In this document: positions 53,477-63,324 of the stretch, piece by piece
How positions within the stretch are numbered: the stretch's first letter is position 1
Layout: each line of letters starts with the position of its first letter
NCBI RefSeq assembly: GCF_029094545.1
Contig: NZ_CP117835.1
Span: 2,274,001 to 2,338,000 of the forward strand
DNA from: Alkalihalophilus pseudofirmus
GTDB taxonomy: Bacteria > Bacillota > Bacilli > Bacillales > Bacillaceae_D
Length of the DNA stretch: 64,000 bases
Reading direction: 5' to 3'
Notes under the pieces: model-generated
Told to the model about the DNA's origin: nothing
What the model saw: the letters and a program-made list of their open reading frames with translations, nothing else
Database searches by the model: none
Position numbers and translations under genes: made by a program

Positions 53477-54151
53477 TCAAGTTGAACGCTTTACTACGTT
53501 AAAACATTCATGGTTCCTTAAATTCATATTGAGCAAGTTAATATAGCCGTCTTTTACTTCTTTAGTAACAAAATTAAAACTTAATTGGTCTCTCTTGCTA
53601 TAATTTTTCACATGCAACCACCAATCATTCATAATGTTTATAACCCCTTGTTCATTATGCCTTCTGATCAGTACGCCACATTCGACTAATCCATTATTTA
53701 GAGGGTAATTCTTAGACTTGTAAAACTCCATTTGTTTGTGAATTATCCTTGGTTCATCTTTTTTTAGCTTTATACAAACCTCGGCTTCTTTGAATATACA
53801 CTTTCTCACAGGGTGGGAAAACAATGTTATAGGAGCTTTTTTTATACTATTTAAACAAAAAGGTCTTGGGTCTGTTAAAATTTTGATATTAGCATCTACA
53901 TACATACTTATTTCATATTCCCTTAAATATAAATGAGGTAAAATTTTATATCTTCTTGATTCTCTTGCATTGTCTAATTTAAGCGTCTCTACTAACACTA
54001 CTTTCCAAATGGAAGAAGTTAGATATTTATCATCAGTAAAACAAATATAATCAATATTTTCATCAATGAAAGCAGGATTAAGTAAAGCGTCGTACTTTCC
54101 AATAATAACTGTATAAATTGCAATTTTTTTAACCTCATTAGCTTCTCTCAT
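53477..54151 (-). CDS. DUF616 glycosyltransferase-like protein
   Basis: A 224-aa protein of the DUF616 family (alkaline-ceramidase/TOD1-like or capsular polysaccharide type). It has KKIAIYTVIIGKYDALL at its start, FTDDKYL, a metal-site-like YVDANIKIL, and NPYPLN-like NNGLVECGVLIRRH. It probably modifies the same spore glycan. The start at 54151 follows GGAGG (8-base spacing); an upstream start lacks one. It is the only minus-strand gene between plus-strand neighbours here. Confidence 0.78.
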   Translation of the reverse strand: MREANEVKKIAIYTVIIGKYDALLNPAFIDENIDYICFTDDKYLTSSIWKVVLVETLKLDNARESRRYKILPHLYLREYEISMYVDANIKILTDPRPFCLNSIKKAPITLFSHPVRKCIFKEAEVCIKLKKDEPRIIHKQMEFYKSKNYPLNNGLVECGVLIRRHNEQGVINIMNDWWLHVKNYSKRDQLSFNFVTKEVKDGYINLLNMNLRNHECFNVVKRST

Positions 54152-54381
54152 GTTAGAAACCTCCACGCAATGAAAATATTTATATACTCCAAAAGTTATG
54201 GATCTAAGATGCAACCCTTTTATAACACAATAGTCACTCTAGTGTGTCCATCCACGTCACTCCACCAATACATGAATAAAATCAGCTATAAATTCCATTT
54301 CCGTCCCCGTTCCATTTATATTATCCATACATAGTATATTAACGGAACTAGAATTAACATTAGGAGAGGAGAACTGCTAGA

Positions 54382-55692
54382 ATGAGCGACGTAGAGAGTA
54401 ATATAGAGTCAAGAGAGGATAAAATAGGTATTGTTGGCCTCGGATATGTCGGGCTGCCGCTTGCCTTATTATTTTCAGATAAAAAGTACACAGTATATGG
54501 CATTGATAAGGATATAAATAAAATAAACAGTTTATTAGCAAATAAAAGTTATCTAAATGAAATAAGCGATGAAGAAATCCTAACCTCTTTCGCTAATAAT
54601 TCGAGACTTGTGAGTAATGAATATGATGTAGTGAAAGATTTGGATGTGATCATCATTTGTGTGCCTACTCCTTTAACAAAGGAAAATGAACCTGATTTAA
54701 CTTATTTAAGAAATGCAGCTCATTCTTTAGTGCCACATTTACAGAAAAACCAATTAATCATACTTGAAAGCTCCACATACCCCGGGACAACACGAGAAGA
54801 GTTAAAACCAATTATAGAGAAAAGCGGTTTAAAGGTGGGTATTGATATCTTTTTAGCATATTCCTCTGAAAGAATAGACCCTGGAAATATTCATTTTAAA
54901 TTAGAAGACATACCTAAAGTTATTAGTGGAGTGACGGATACGTGTTTACAGAAAGTTGAAGATTTATATTCTTCTGTTTTTAAAGAAACAGTAAAGGTAA
55001 CCTCTCCAGAAATCGCCGAAATGTCTAAGGTAGTAGAAAATAGTTACCGCTTCATTAATATATCGTTTATAAATGAGGTTAGTCAGATTTGTGAGAAACT
55101 TAATATAAATGTATGGGAAGTAATAGAAGCTGCTAGAACCAAGCCATTTGGATTCTCTCCATTCTTCCCTGGACCTGGTATAGGTGGTCACTGTATTCCG
55201 ATTGATCCTATGTATCTCCAATGGAAAGCAAATCAAGTAGGTCATGAATCAAAATTTATAGAGTTAGCAAATCAGATAAATGATGAAATTCCATCACACA
55301 TTATCAATAAATTAAAAGAGGCGATGAATGGCTCTTTAGAAAATAAAAACATATTGATTTACGGTGTCGCATACAAAAAAGATGTAAATGATGTCAGAAG
55401 CTCCCCTGCTCTTCCTATTATAAAAGCCTTATTAAACAATAAAGCCTTAGTTTCTTATCACGATCCATTTATTGATTCATTTTCAATTGAAGGTACTGTT
55501 CTAAAAAACAGCCCACTAACAAACAGCGTACTAAATGAAAGCGATTGTGTATTAATTTTGACTGACCATTCTAAGATCCCTATAGAACAAATTATAGATC
55601 AAGCAAAATTAATTTATGACACAAAAAACATCTTAGGAGAGTATAAAGAAGGTGGTAATATCATTCAATTAGGAGATGGAATAAATAAATAG
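54382..55692 (+). CDS. nucleotide-sugar dehydrogenase (UDP-glucose/ManNAc type)
   Basis: A UDP-sugar 6-dehydrogenase of 436 aa, closest in layout to the WecC/VipA (UDP-ManNAc/GlcNAc) group. It has GIVGLGYVGLPLALLFS, PTPL, ESSTYPGTTRE, the active Cys in GPGIGGHCIPIDPMYLQW, and the C-terminal domain. It makes a UDP-sugar uronate for the following glycosyltransferases and heads the operon 54382-59921. The region is markedly AT-rich, which suggests acquisition. GGAGAGGAG lies upstream. Confidence 0.92.
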   Translation: MSDVESNIESREDKIGIVGLGYVGLPLALLFSDKKYTVYGIDKDINKINSLLANKSYLNEISDEEILTSFANNSRLVSNEYDVVKDLDVIIICVPTPLTKENEPDLTYLRNAAHSLVPHLQKNQLIILESSTYPGTTREELKPIIEKSGLKVGIDIFLAYSSERIDPGNIHFKLEDIPKVISGVTDTCLQKVEDLYSSVFKETVKVTSPEIAEMSKVVENSYRFINISFINEVSQICEKLNINVWEVIEAARTKPFGFSPFFPGPGIGGHCIPIDPMYLQWKANQVGHESKFIELANQINDEIPSHIINKLKEAMNGSLENKNILIYGVAYKKDVNDVRSSPALPIIKALLNNKALVSYHDPFIDSFSIEGTVLKNSPLTNSVLNESDCVLILTDHSKIPIEQIIDQAKLIYDTKNILGEYKEGGNIIQLGDGINK

Positions 55693-55709
55693 TTTTTGGA
55701 GGGATAATT

Positions 55710-56672
55710 ATGCGAAAGCATTTACTCATCTATGATAGGATATGGTGGATACAAGGGCAAAGAGCTCTTATTTTACAGAAATATCATGAATCATTAGATA
55801 TTATGTCTTACCACGATTTAATAAACTTAATCAAAAAAATAGGGGCACACAAAATTAATGAAGCATACGAAGTTATTTCAACGCTGAGCTTATGGAGTGC
55901 TAATGCACTTCTTAAACACAATATTAGAATAGACTCTTCAATTGCAGGTTCTTATAGCCACTTCATCAACAATCAAAACGACTTTCGTGAATGGTGTGAC
56001 CATGTAGAACCGAATGAGCTTTTTGTTAATGAAGTATTAAAAAAAATAAAAAAGGTTGGAGCTGTTAATCCAAAGTTATCTCAGACTATAAAAATGATTA
56101 GCCCTGAAACAAATGTCAAATATGTAAAGTCTTTTGTAGATAGCGAAAAATTCAAACCATTATTGTTAAAAAAGACTAATACCAATCCTATTTTTACTAT
56201 AGGTTGGGTTGGTAATTACAGTAAACTATCCAAAAACTATTATACTTTGTATCACGAAGTTAAAAAGGCCTTTGAGAATAATAAAAATGTTAAATTCGTA
56301 GAAGCTACTAAAGCATCACGAATCCCTCATGAGAACATGCCTGATTTCTATAGATCTCTAGATCTTCTTCTTGTTACAGCTTCTAACGAAGGTCTACCAA
56401 ACCCTGCCATGGAAGCCTATTCTACAGGCGTTCCAGTCCTAGCAACAAATATAGGAATTATAAAAGAATGGGCGACTCCGAAAGCAAAATCATTAATTTT
56501 AGACACGGATAGCCCAAAGGAATTTGTTACAAAAATAAAAGATCTCTTGAATAATAGAGAGGTACTAAACGGATTAAAGAATGAATTAAGAATGAATATC
56601 TTAACTCATTGGCAAATTCAACCTAACGTACAAGAATGGTTATCCACCCTATTTGAAATTAATAAAAAATAA
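55710..56672 (+). CDS. family 4 glycosyltransferase 1
   Basis: A 320-aa GT4-type (GT-B) enzyme. The C-terminal half carries the sugar-nucleotide site ASNEGLPNPAMEAYSTGVPVLATNIG with the paired Glu residues of GT4. The N-terminus MRKHLLIYDRIWWIQGQRA is less typical. It lies 17 bp after the dehydrogenase. The acceptor is unknown; it is likely part of a spore polysaccharide assembly line. It is AT-rich. Confidence 0.85.
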   Translation: MRKHLLIYDRIWWIQGQRALILQKYHESLDIMSYHDLINLIKKIGAHKINEAYEVISTLSLWSANALLKHNIRIDSSIAGSYSHFINNQNDFREWCDHVEPNELFVNEVLKKIKKVGAVNPKLSQTIKMISPETNVKYVKSFVDSEKFKPLLLKKTNTNPIFTIGWVGNYSKLSKNYYTLYHEVKKAFENNKNVKFVEATKASRIPHENMPDFYRSLDLLLVTASNEGLPNPAMEAYSTGVPVLATNIGIIKEWATPKAKSLILDTDSPKEFVTKIKDLLNNREVLNGLKNELRMNILTHWQIQPNVQEWLSTLFEINKK

Positions 56673-56958
56673 AAAAATCGGTTTATTAGAAATTTCGTTT
56701 AAAACAATAAGTTTTTTGAATGCTACTTACTAAGCCCCTATTCCATAATCTAACACCAATCAATACTAATACTCCTTTCATTCGAATGCTATCAAACATT
56801 TCATAAATAAAACAGTTTATTGAAGTTTACGCTTAAAGTACAAATACCGTGGCCATCTTTATACTTATAGCATATATTGTAAAATTAATTTAAAAATTTT
56901 AACAATTCACGTTAGAATTATTACTTACTAAATTGATAGAAAGTAATTGAAATAAGGA
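56673..56958. other. 290-bp AT-rich gap inside the glycan operon
   Basis: It has no gene, hairpin or convincing promoter. A CATATATTG box near 56870 fits part of a mother-cell -10 but lacks a -35. Confidence 0.3.
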
Positions 56959-56967
56959 GTGATAATA

Positions 56968-57873
56968 GTGAAAAAAATTCTATTACTTGCTGACCACCCA
57001 GGATGGGCATGGGAGCATCGTGCTCGTGATTTAATGTCATTACAATTTAAAGATTTGACTTTCCAATTAGAGTTCTATAATCAATTACAAGTTTCAAAGA
57101 TAAGTCAATACGATACTATTTATGCACCATCTATTTCAATGGCTAAACAATTAACAAAAAAAGGAATTAACCCTAACAAAATTGCCTCAGGATTAAGTTC
57201 AATTAGGAGTGCAAATAAATTTATTAATGGAGATGGAACAATAAAAAAATCGTTTATAGAATTTTCTGAGACACTTCAAGGAATCAATACGGGTTCATCT
57301 GAAATTTATAATCTTTTTAATCAATCATGTTCCATCTATAAAACAAGAACTGGTATTTTTGAAGATATTTTCAAACCTATTAATACTCCCCTCCAAAATA
57401 AAAAAGTTAAGATTGGTTGGGTCGGTCGTATCGATACTGAAACTCATCGTTCTCACAAAGGAATTGATCTTGTTTACGAAGCTTTGAAAAGTCTAGATGT
57501 GGAATTAGAGCTACGAACATTTAATGAAAAAAAAGTAACTCGTAATGAAATGGTTCAATTTTACCAATCTCTAGATATGTTTATTTGTTCAAGCATTTCA
57601 GAACAGCATCCTATGCCAGTTTTAGAGGCGGCAGCATGTGGAGTGCCTATAATTGCGACTAATGTTGGAATTGTACCAGAATTAATTCAACATGGAGAGA
57701 ATGGTTTAATAGTAGATAGAAATTCTGAAGCAATAAAGAAAGCCGTGCTTATATTATTAAATAACAAAAAAACTTGTGAGAAATTCAGGGAGAATATTCG
57801 TGAAACAATTGTTAATAAATGGACTTGGGAATTGTGTAAAAAAGATTGGGAATTGTTCTTTAAAAACAACTAG
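56968..57873 (+). CDS. family 4 glycosyltransferase 2
   Basis: A 301-aa GT-B enzyme. It starts KKILLLADHPGWAWEHRARD and carries EQHPMPVLEAAACGVPIIATNVGIVPELI as the nucleotide-sugar site. The start is GTG 56968, 8 bases after AAGGAG; the GTG at 56959 overlaps that site. Its sequence is only distantly like the other GT4 enzymes here, so it is probably not a recent duplicate. Confidence 0.85.
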   Translation: MKKILLLADHPGWAWEHRARDLMSLQFKDLTFQLEFYNQLQVSKISQYDTIYAPSISMAKQLTKKGINPNKIASGLSSIRSANKFINGDGTIKKSFIEFSETLQGINTGSSEIYNLFNQSCSIYKTRTGIFEDIFKPINTPLQNKKVKIGWVGRIDTETHRSHKGIDLVYEALKSLDVELELRTFNEKKVTRNEMVQFYQSLDMFICSSISEQHPMPVLEAAACGVPIIATNVGIVPELIQHGENGLIVDRNSEAIKKAVLILLNNKKTCEKFRENIRETIVNKWTWELCKKDWELFFKNN

Positions 57874-57921
57874 TTCTGAGAATATTTAATGCGAATCTTC
57901 TACTAAGAAAGAGTGAAAATT

Positions 57922-59001
57922 ATGAATATACTTTATATAGTTGATCGTCCGCCTAACCTTGCCGGAATACAAGTAACTACTAGTAATAGAATAAAGGCGC
58001 TAAGGAAGAATAAAATTAATGCAGAAGTAATTTTTTTTGAACGGGGTAATGCCGAATATTTATTTAATGACATTCCTCATTATTTTATTGAAAATAAAAA
58101 TCAATTTTATAATCACCTTTCAAAAAAAAGCTATGACATTATTTCCTATATATATTCACTTAAATATATAGATACTATCCCTAAAAAGTTTAAAGGAAAA
58201 ATAGTTTTTGAAATTCGTGGCTGGAGTTCAAGCGTCACAAATGTACTAGAACAAATAAAAAAATCTAATAGAGTAAATGCAATAATTTGTATCGCAAATT
58301 ATATTAAACCATTAGTTGAAAAAAGAGTTAAGAATATACCTGTATATGTAGATCTAAATTTCGTCCCAGATAAATTCTCTTCTAATAATAATGAAACAAA
58401 TGACAATATCCCCATACCCAAAAAAGGTTATAAAGTAATTGGGTATGTAGGCAGAGTAATGAGCACTAAAAATTGGAAAGAGTGGGTTGATATTTGTGGG
58501 TTGCTTAATAAAGACCAGAACATAGAATTATGGGTGATTAGTAATGTAGCAACATGTGAAGTATATAATCGTATTGACCTTTTACAAAATCGATGTAAAG
58601 AATTGGGTATAAAAAAAGAAAATATTAAAATTATACCCCAAATACCAAATGACCTAATGCCCAGTCTTTATTTGACAATTGGTAAATCAGGTGGGTGCAT
58701 ATTATCCACATCTCCAAGTGAAGGACTTGGCAATCATGTTTTAGAACCAATGGCTTGCAGCTGTCCTGTAGTTAGTTCAAATAGACCAGGTAAAAACGAA
58801 ATTATTAATCATTCTTTTAATGGTTTATTGTATAAACTTGGTGATATTGATGGTGCTGTGGAGCAATTATCAAACTTACTTACTAACGATAGTTTCAGAA
58901 AAAAAATTATTAAAAATGCTTTAAAAGAAATCGAAGAAAAATATCGGTCAGAAAGTTACGTAAAAAGATTTCTTGAAATCATATCTAATATTAGAAGCTG
59001 A
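57922..59001 (+). CDS. family 4 glycosyltransferase 3
   Basis: A 359-aa GT4 enzyme. The N-terminal domain begins NILYIVDRPPNLAGIQVTT. The C-terminal domain has SPSEGLGNHVLEPMACSCPVVSSNRPGKNEII. The start is at ATG 57922 after AAAGAG; an upstream GTG overlaps it. It is very AT-rich, as are its neighbours. Confidence 0.85.
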   Translation: MNILYIVDRPPNLAGIQVTTSNRIKALRKNKINAEVIFFERGNAEYLFNDIPHYFIENKNQFYNHLSKKSYDIISYIYSLKYIDTIPKKFKGKIVFEIRGWSSSVTNVLEQIKKSNRVNAIICIANYIKPLVEKRVKNIPVYVDLNFVPDKFSSNNNETNDNIPIPKKGYKVIGYVGRVMSTKNWKEWVDICGLLNKDQNIELWVISNVATCEVYNRIDLLQNRCKELGIKKENIKIIPQIPNDLMPSLYLTIGKSGGCILSTSPSEGLGNHVLEPMACSCPVVSSNRPGKNEIINHSFNGLLYKLGDIDGAVEQLSNLLTNDSFRKKIIKNALKEIEEKYRSESYVKRFLEIISNIRS

Positions 59002-59024
59002 ACTTTCTTAAAGGGGAGAAAAAA

Positions 59025-59921
59025 ATGATCTATGCATATGAAGATAACCGTAATTGGGGAGAATTGTTGTTTCATGCAGGAAAGACAAAAGGGGTTAACG
59101 TTAATATTTTTAAATATTCACATGAAATCCCAAATAACAGTAACAATACAGTCTTTGTACACATGAACCACCATCCAAAATTTAGAGAACAAAATAAAAA
59201 AATGATGAAACAATTATCAAAAAAAGATGTTAAGCTAATTCCTACCCTATTAGAAGCTCAATTATATGATGATAAAGTTGCACAGTATCAATTATTATAT
59301 GAGCACATGCCAAAAAGTTACTATTTACAGTCTGAAGCGAAAGCAAAAGAAATAATCGAAAAAATTGATTATCCATTTATCTCTAAGGCAAAAGAAGGAG
59401 CCGGTTCAAGTAACATCCGATTAATAAATAATAAGCAAGAAGCAATAAATGAAATTAAACTCGCTTTCAGTACTGGAATCCCTTTACATTTTGATCAAAA
59501 TCAAAAGAACTATTTATTTTGGCAACATTTTTGTAAAGATAATAAAGGGGATTGGAGAGTTCATGTTATAGCAAATAAATATGTGTGTGTGTTAAGAAGA
59601 TACAACAAAAATAATGTGCCTTTTGCATCTGGTTCAAATAATGTTGAAACGGTTAATGCCCTTGACCCTTTTACGACAGAATTAATTGAGACTGCCTTTT
59701 CAATAGCAAAAAAGTATAATTTTAACTTATGTGCTATGGACTTTGTTACTGAAAATGGAAAACCTATTTTATTAGAAACTTCAGTTGGTTGGCCGATTAA
59801 ACATTTTCAAAACCGAACTTTCTTTCATAAAGAAAATAATGTGTGGACTCCCTCAAAATATGTTAGTGATAATTTTTTTGAACTGATTATTGATTCAATA
59901 ATGAATAATGATTTCACTTAA
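59025..59921 (+). CDS. ATP-grasp family protein (RimK/YheC-like)
   Basis: A 298-aa ATP-grasp enzyme. The ATP-binding glycine-rich loop is AKEGAGSSNIRLI, and metal ligands are likely in CAMDFVTENGKPILLETSVGWP. Similar proteins add amino acids to peptides or polysaccharides, and YheC/YheD relatives are spore-coat associated. It closes the operon and is followed by a strong terminator. The substrate is unknown. Confidence 0.78.
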   Translation: MIYAYEDNRNWGELLFHAGKTKGVNVNIFKYSHEIPNNSNNTVFVHMNHHPKFREQNKKMMKQLSKKDVKLIPTLLEAQLYDDKVAQYQLLYEHMPKSYYLQSEAKAKEIIEKIDYPFISKAKEGAGSSNIRLINNKQEAINEIKLAFSTGIPLHFDQNQKNYLFWQHFCKDNKGDWRVHVIANKYVCVLRRYNKNNVPFASGSNNVETVNALDPFTTELIETAFSIAKKYNFNLCAMDFVTENGKPILLETSVGWPIKHFQNRTFFHKENNVWTPSKYVSDNFFELIIDSIMNNDFT

Positions 59922-59949
59922 CGATCCAAAATATTGGCTTCATACTAAT

Positions 59950-59991
59950 AAAAGTGCAGAACTCAAATAATTGAGTTCTGCACTTTTATTT
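59950..59991 (+). terminator. terminator of the glycan operon
   Basis: Perfect 17-bp stem AAAAGTGCAGAACTCAA/TTGAGTTCTGCACTTTT with a 4-base loop and a T-rich tail. It is the strongest hairpin in the region. Confidence 0.95.
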
Positions 59992-60090
59992 TACTATAAG
60001 CTAATAATAAAAACAAATAGTTATTGCTAATCATAGCATTGTCTATTTTAATTTTAGTTATCATTTTTAAATAAACTTATCATGTCTTTA

Positions 60091-60546
60091 TTAATGGAAT
60101 CTCGTCACCCAATCAAACCCAATTTCTTTATCATCCCATGGTATTCGCTTTTCATCTGGATTTGTTGGATCGTATGACTCTGTTGTGAAATAAATAATCG
60201 TTGCTGGTTTGTTTCCTAATACACGGTATCCATGCGCTACCCCTTTTGGTATCACTAGAATGATTGGATTGTTCTCACCCATATAATAAACATCCGTATG
60301 TTGATAGGTTTCTGAATCCTCTCTTAAGTCATAGAGCACGACTTGGGCGTTTCCTGATGGAAAAAACCATACATCATCTTGTTTTTCATGGTAATGAAAG
60401 GCTTTGATTACACCAGGATAGCTCATTGACATAGATGCTTGCCCAAATCGTTCTAACAAGTCTTCGTCATCCCGCACAAGTTCGGTAAAGAAACCCCTGT
60501 CATCGCAATGTCTTTTTAACTGCTTTACTTTCACACCTTTAATCAT
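60091..60546 (-). CDS. rfbC: dTDP-4-dehydrorhamnose 3,5-epimerase-like protein (SpsL type)
   Basis: A 151-aa cupin of the RmlC superfamily, last gene of the rhamnose operon. It differs from classical RmlC: the site reads GVIKAFHYHEKQDDVWF where RmlC has GVLRGLHYQ, and it is shorter than the usual 180 aa. This matches the short SpsL type of B. subtilis spore-coat polysaccharide genes. The start is ATG 60546 after GGAGGAG; an adjoining TTG is less likely. It overlaps rfbD by 8 bases. Confidence 0.88.
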   Translation of the reverse strand: MIKGVKVKQLKRHCDDRGFFTELVRDDEDLLERFGQASMSMSYPGVIKAFHYHEKQDDVWFFPSGNAQVVLYDLREDSETYQHTDVYYMGENNPIILVIPKGVAHGYRVLGNKPATIIYFTTESYDPTNPDEKRIPWDDKEIGFDWVTRFH

Positions 60547-61393
60547 CAACCCACTCCTCCTTTTCGATGAATTCTTTTACCGCATCCAGCCAGTACTGAG
60601 GCTTTTGTATGCCACAAGCTTCAAGTCGATCCATGCTTAATACTGAATAAACAGGTCTTGGTGCTAGCGCTCCGTACTCTTCAGCGGTTGTTGGTTTGAC
60701 TAATTCAGGGTCAGCCCCGCTTAGAAGATAGATCGTTTTAGCAAATTCATACCATGAACAGCTGCCGCTATTACTTATATGATAGATTCCATATGGTTTA
60801 CCGATCAGTTGAAGGAGAACCTTCGTTAAATCTTCTACATAGGTCGGTGAACCGGTTTGATCATTCACAACTTGTATTTCTTTGTTCGTTAGTCCAAGCC
60901 TCCTCATTGTTTTCACAAAGTTCTTCCCGCCATGGCCATATAACCAAGACGTGCGGACAATATAATAGGTTGATAAGCTTGCTTGAACAACCCTCTCTCC
61001 TATCCACTTGCTTAATCCATAAACACTTTTCGGATTCGGCTCGCTCACTTCTGTGTAAGCCGTCTGACTTTCCCCGTCGAACACGTAATCTGAACTCATA
61101 TAAAATAGACAAGCACCATACTTGCTAGATTCCTTGGCTACATTTAAAGTACCAACCGTGTTAATGTCATACGCTTTTTTGATTTTTTTTTCACATTCAT
61201 CAACTGCTGTGTAGGCTGCTGCGTGGTATACGTAATCTGGCATTGCTTCCTGAAATGCTCGCCTCACATCTTCCATATTCGTAATATCTAATTCGCTCTT
61301 TGAATAACTATATACATTTGCATTGGCCTCTTGTAATACTTTAGCTAAAGACTTACCAAGCTGTCCCCCGCCACCAGTAATTAATACGTTCAT
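60539..61393 (-). CDS. rfbD: dTDP-4-dehydrorhamnose reductase (SpsK type)
   Basis: An NADPH-dependent SDR of 284 aa, final step of dTDP-L-rhamnose synthesis. It has the TGGGGQLGKSLAK nucleotide site, YHAAAYTAVDECE, SSDYVFDG, catalytic Tyr and Lys in YGLSKWIGE, and the RTSWLYG motif. It overlaps rfbB by 4 bases and rfbC by 8, which shows tight coupling. Confidence 0.95.
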   Translation of the reverse strand: MNVLITGGGGQLGKSLAKVLQEANANVYSYSKSELDITNMEDVRRAFQEAMPDYVYHAAAYTAVDECEKKIKKAYDINTVGTLNVAKESSKYGACLFYMSSDYVFDGESQTAYTEVSEPNPKSVYGLSKWIGERVVQASLSTYYIVRTSWLYGHGGKNFVKTMRRLGLTNKEIQVVNDQTGSPTYVEDLTKVLLQLIGKPYGIYHISNSGSCSWYEFAKTIYLLSGADPELVKPTTAEEYGALAPRPVYSVLSMDRLEACGIQKPQYWLDAVKEFIEKEEWVDD

Positions 61394-62373
61394 AGTTGCT
61401 TATCCTTTTTCAAAACATCACGCACCCACAACTCGTTGTTTACATACCAATCAATCGTTTTCTTTAATCCTTCATCAAAAGTCGTCTCTGGCTGCCAGCC
61501 AAGCTGTTGTTGGATTTTACTAGAATTAATAGCATAACGGCGATCATGACCTAATCGATCTTCTACAAATGTAATCAGCGAGCGGTCTTTTTTTAGATAA
61601 TCTAGAATTGTTTTTACGACTTCAAGATTTGTTTTTTCGTGATTGCCGCCAATATTGTACACTTCGCCAGCTTTCCCCTTCTCGGCAACGTTCCATATAG
61701 CACGGCAATGGTCTTCAACAAAAAGCCAATCACGAATATTTAACCCATCCCCATATAAAGGGATTGGTTCTTCCTTTAAGGCTTTTCTTATGATAGTGGG
61801 GATTAATTTCTCTGGATGCTGATAAGGACCGTAATTATTTGAGCATCTTGTAATCATAACTGGCACTTGATACGTATGATGGAATGCCTGAACAAAGAGG
61901 TCGGAGCTGGCCTTGCTGGCTGCATAAGGATTATTAGGGGCAATCGGAGTGCTTTCTGTAAATGCTTCATCCCCTACGTTCAGGGAACCATACACTTCAT
62001 CGGTGGAAACATGAATCATTTTTGAGGCTTTCCCTTCGAGTACTTTTTTAAGCAACTGATGGGTTCCGAGAATATTGGTATTAATGAAGCTCCCGGCATC
62101 CAGTATGCTTCTATCTACATGGGACTCTGCTGCAAAATGAATGATGAGATCATATGGTTCTGAAAAAGCAGCCTCTACTTCCTCTTCATTTACTAGATTC
62201 ACTTTTATAAATTGATATCTAAGGTGGTCTGCTAGATCAGACAAACTACTCTCATTTCCAGCGTAGGTGAGAGCATCAATATTAGTAATTTGTGCATCAG
62301 AATGGTTAAGGGCATATCGTATAAAGTTCGAGCCAATAAATCCGGCACCACCAGTAACGAGAATTTTTTGCAT
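61390..62373 (-). CDS. rfbB: dTDP-glucose 4,6-dehydratase (SpsJ type)
   Basis: An NAD-dependent dehydratase of 327 aa, the second step of the dTDP-rhamnose route. It shows TGGAGFIGSNFIRYAL, AAESHVDRSI, HVSTDEVYGSL with the catalytic Asp-Glu, YAASKASSD and RCSNNYGPYQHPEKLIP. It abuts the rfbA stop. It is complete. Confidence 0.96.
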   Translation of the reverse strand: MQKILVTGGAGFIGSNFIRYALNHSDAQITNIDALTYAGNESSLSDLADHLRYQFIKVNLVNEEEVEAAFSEPYDLIIHFAAESHVDRSILDAGSFINTNILGTHQLLKKVLEGKASKMIHVSTDEVYGSLNVGDEAFTESTPIAPNNPYAASKASSDLFVQAFHHTYQVPVMITRCSNNYGPYQHPEKLIPTIIRKALKEEPIPLYGDGLNIRDWLFVEDHCRAIWNVAEKGKAGEVYNIGGNHEKTNLEVVKTILDYLKKDRSLITFVEDRLGHDRRYAINSSKIQQQLGWQPETTFDEGLKKTIDWYVNNELWVRDVLKKDKQL

Positions 62374-63099
62374 TTACTCCTCTCCTCCCTGATAAATCAA
62401 CGTATTTGCCTTAAATAAAGATTCATGGGTTCCAGCATCGATCCACCACCCGCTAAGGACATCATAGGTAAGTTGACTTCTCATCATGTATTGTTTATTA
62501 ATATCAGTGACCTCAAGCTCCCCCCTATCTGATGGAGAAATAATAGTAAGCAGATCAAAATAACTTGAATCATACATGTAAATGCCAACCACACAATAAT
62601 TCGAACGTGGTTCTGAAGGTTTCTCTACAATTGATTTGATCTTTTTATTCTCTTGGTCTACCTCTGCTATTCCATATCTATGTGGATCTTGCACCTCTTT
62701 AAGCAACACCTTTGCACCGCTATCTTGTTGTTCAAACGCACGAATATAAGGTGTTAATGACCTTTCGAATAAATTATCACCAAGAACGACAATAAAACGG
62801 TCATCCCCTACAAATTCCTTAGCTAACCCAATTCCTGCTGCTATTCCTGTTGCGGAAGATTGAACTATATAACTAAGTCTTACCCCAAGTGACTCCCCCT
62901 TACCTAGCAGTGCTTTAAACATCGGCATACTTTCCTTTGTTGTGACAATAAGTTGATTTTCGATACCTGCTTCTTTCAATTTCATAACAGACCAATAAAT
63001 CATCGGATATTGTCCTACGGGTAATAAATGCTTGTTAATGATTTTAGTTATAGGTGCTAACCTGGTACCTGTTCCTCCAGCTAAGATGATACCTTTCAA
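62374..63099 (-). CDS. rfbA: glucose-1-phosphate thymidylyltransferase (SpsI type)
   Basis: A nucleotidyltransferase of 241 aa that makes dTDP-glucose for the rhamnose pathway. It has [44 protein letters not shown] and [12 protein letters not shown]. It is the short form, without the C-terminal helices of the 290-aa type. The start is TTG 63099 after GAAGGTG. It heads the rfbA-rfbB-rfbD-rfbC operon, the same gene order as spsI-spsJ-spsK-spsL. Confidence 0.95.
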   Translation of the reverse strand: MKGIILAGGTGTRLAPITKIINKHLLPVGQYPMIYWSVMKLKEAGIENQLIVTTKESMPMFKALLGKGESLGVRLSYIVQSSATGIAAGIGLAKEFVGDDRFIVVLGDNLFERSLTPYIRAFEQQDSGAKVLLKEVQDPHRYGIAEVDQENKKIKSIVEKPSEPRSNYCVVGIYMYDSSYFDLLTIISPSDRGELEVTDINKQYMMRSQLTYDVLSGWWIDAGTHESLFKANTLIYQGGEE

Positions 63100-63266
63100 A
63101 CCAAACACCTTCTTTAATCTATATATTGTAAATCTATACATCTCTTTTCTTTATATGCTGCCTTAAATGAATCAGTTCGCTCCCCCCCTAGATTGATGAA
63201 CAAGATTAGTAAATGTTATACATAGTTAGATTAATAGACTGTTCCCAATCTAGCTCGTTAGCCTAC

Positions 63267-63294
63267 ACCGAAAGGATGTTTTGGAAATAGAATA
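63267..63294 (+). promoter_or_regulatory. possible sigma-K promoter of the Cys/Lys-rich gene
   Basis: AC, 17 bases and AATAGAATA, one mismatch from CATAnnnTA, 30 bp before the ATG. Confidence 0.4.
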
Positions 63295-63324
63295 TAAGAG
63301 TTACATTGAAAGGAGGTTTTCCTA

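Noticed and set aside
54326-54338. Sigma-K promoter for the UDP-sugar dehydrogenase operon (CATAGTATA)
   Set aside because: The -10 fits, but no AC is found 16-17 bases upstream, so I did not list it as a feature.
54964-55245. Minus-strand ORF of 93 codons within the UDP-sugar dehydrogenase gene
   Set aside because: It lies wholly inside a clear gene and has no ribosome binding site.
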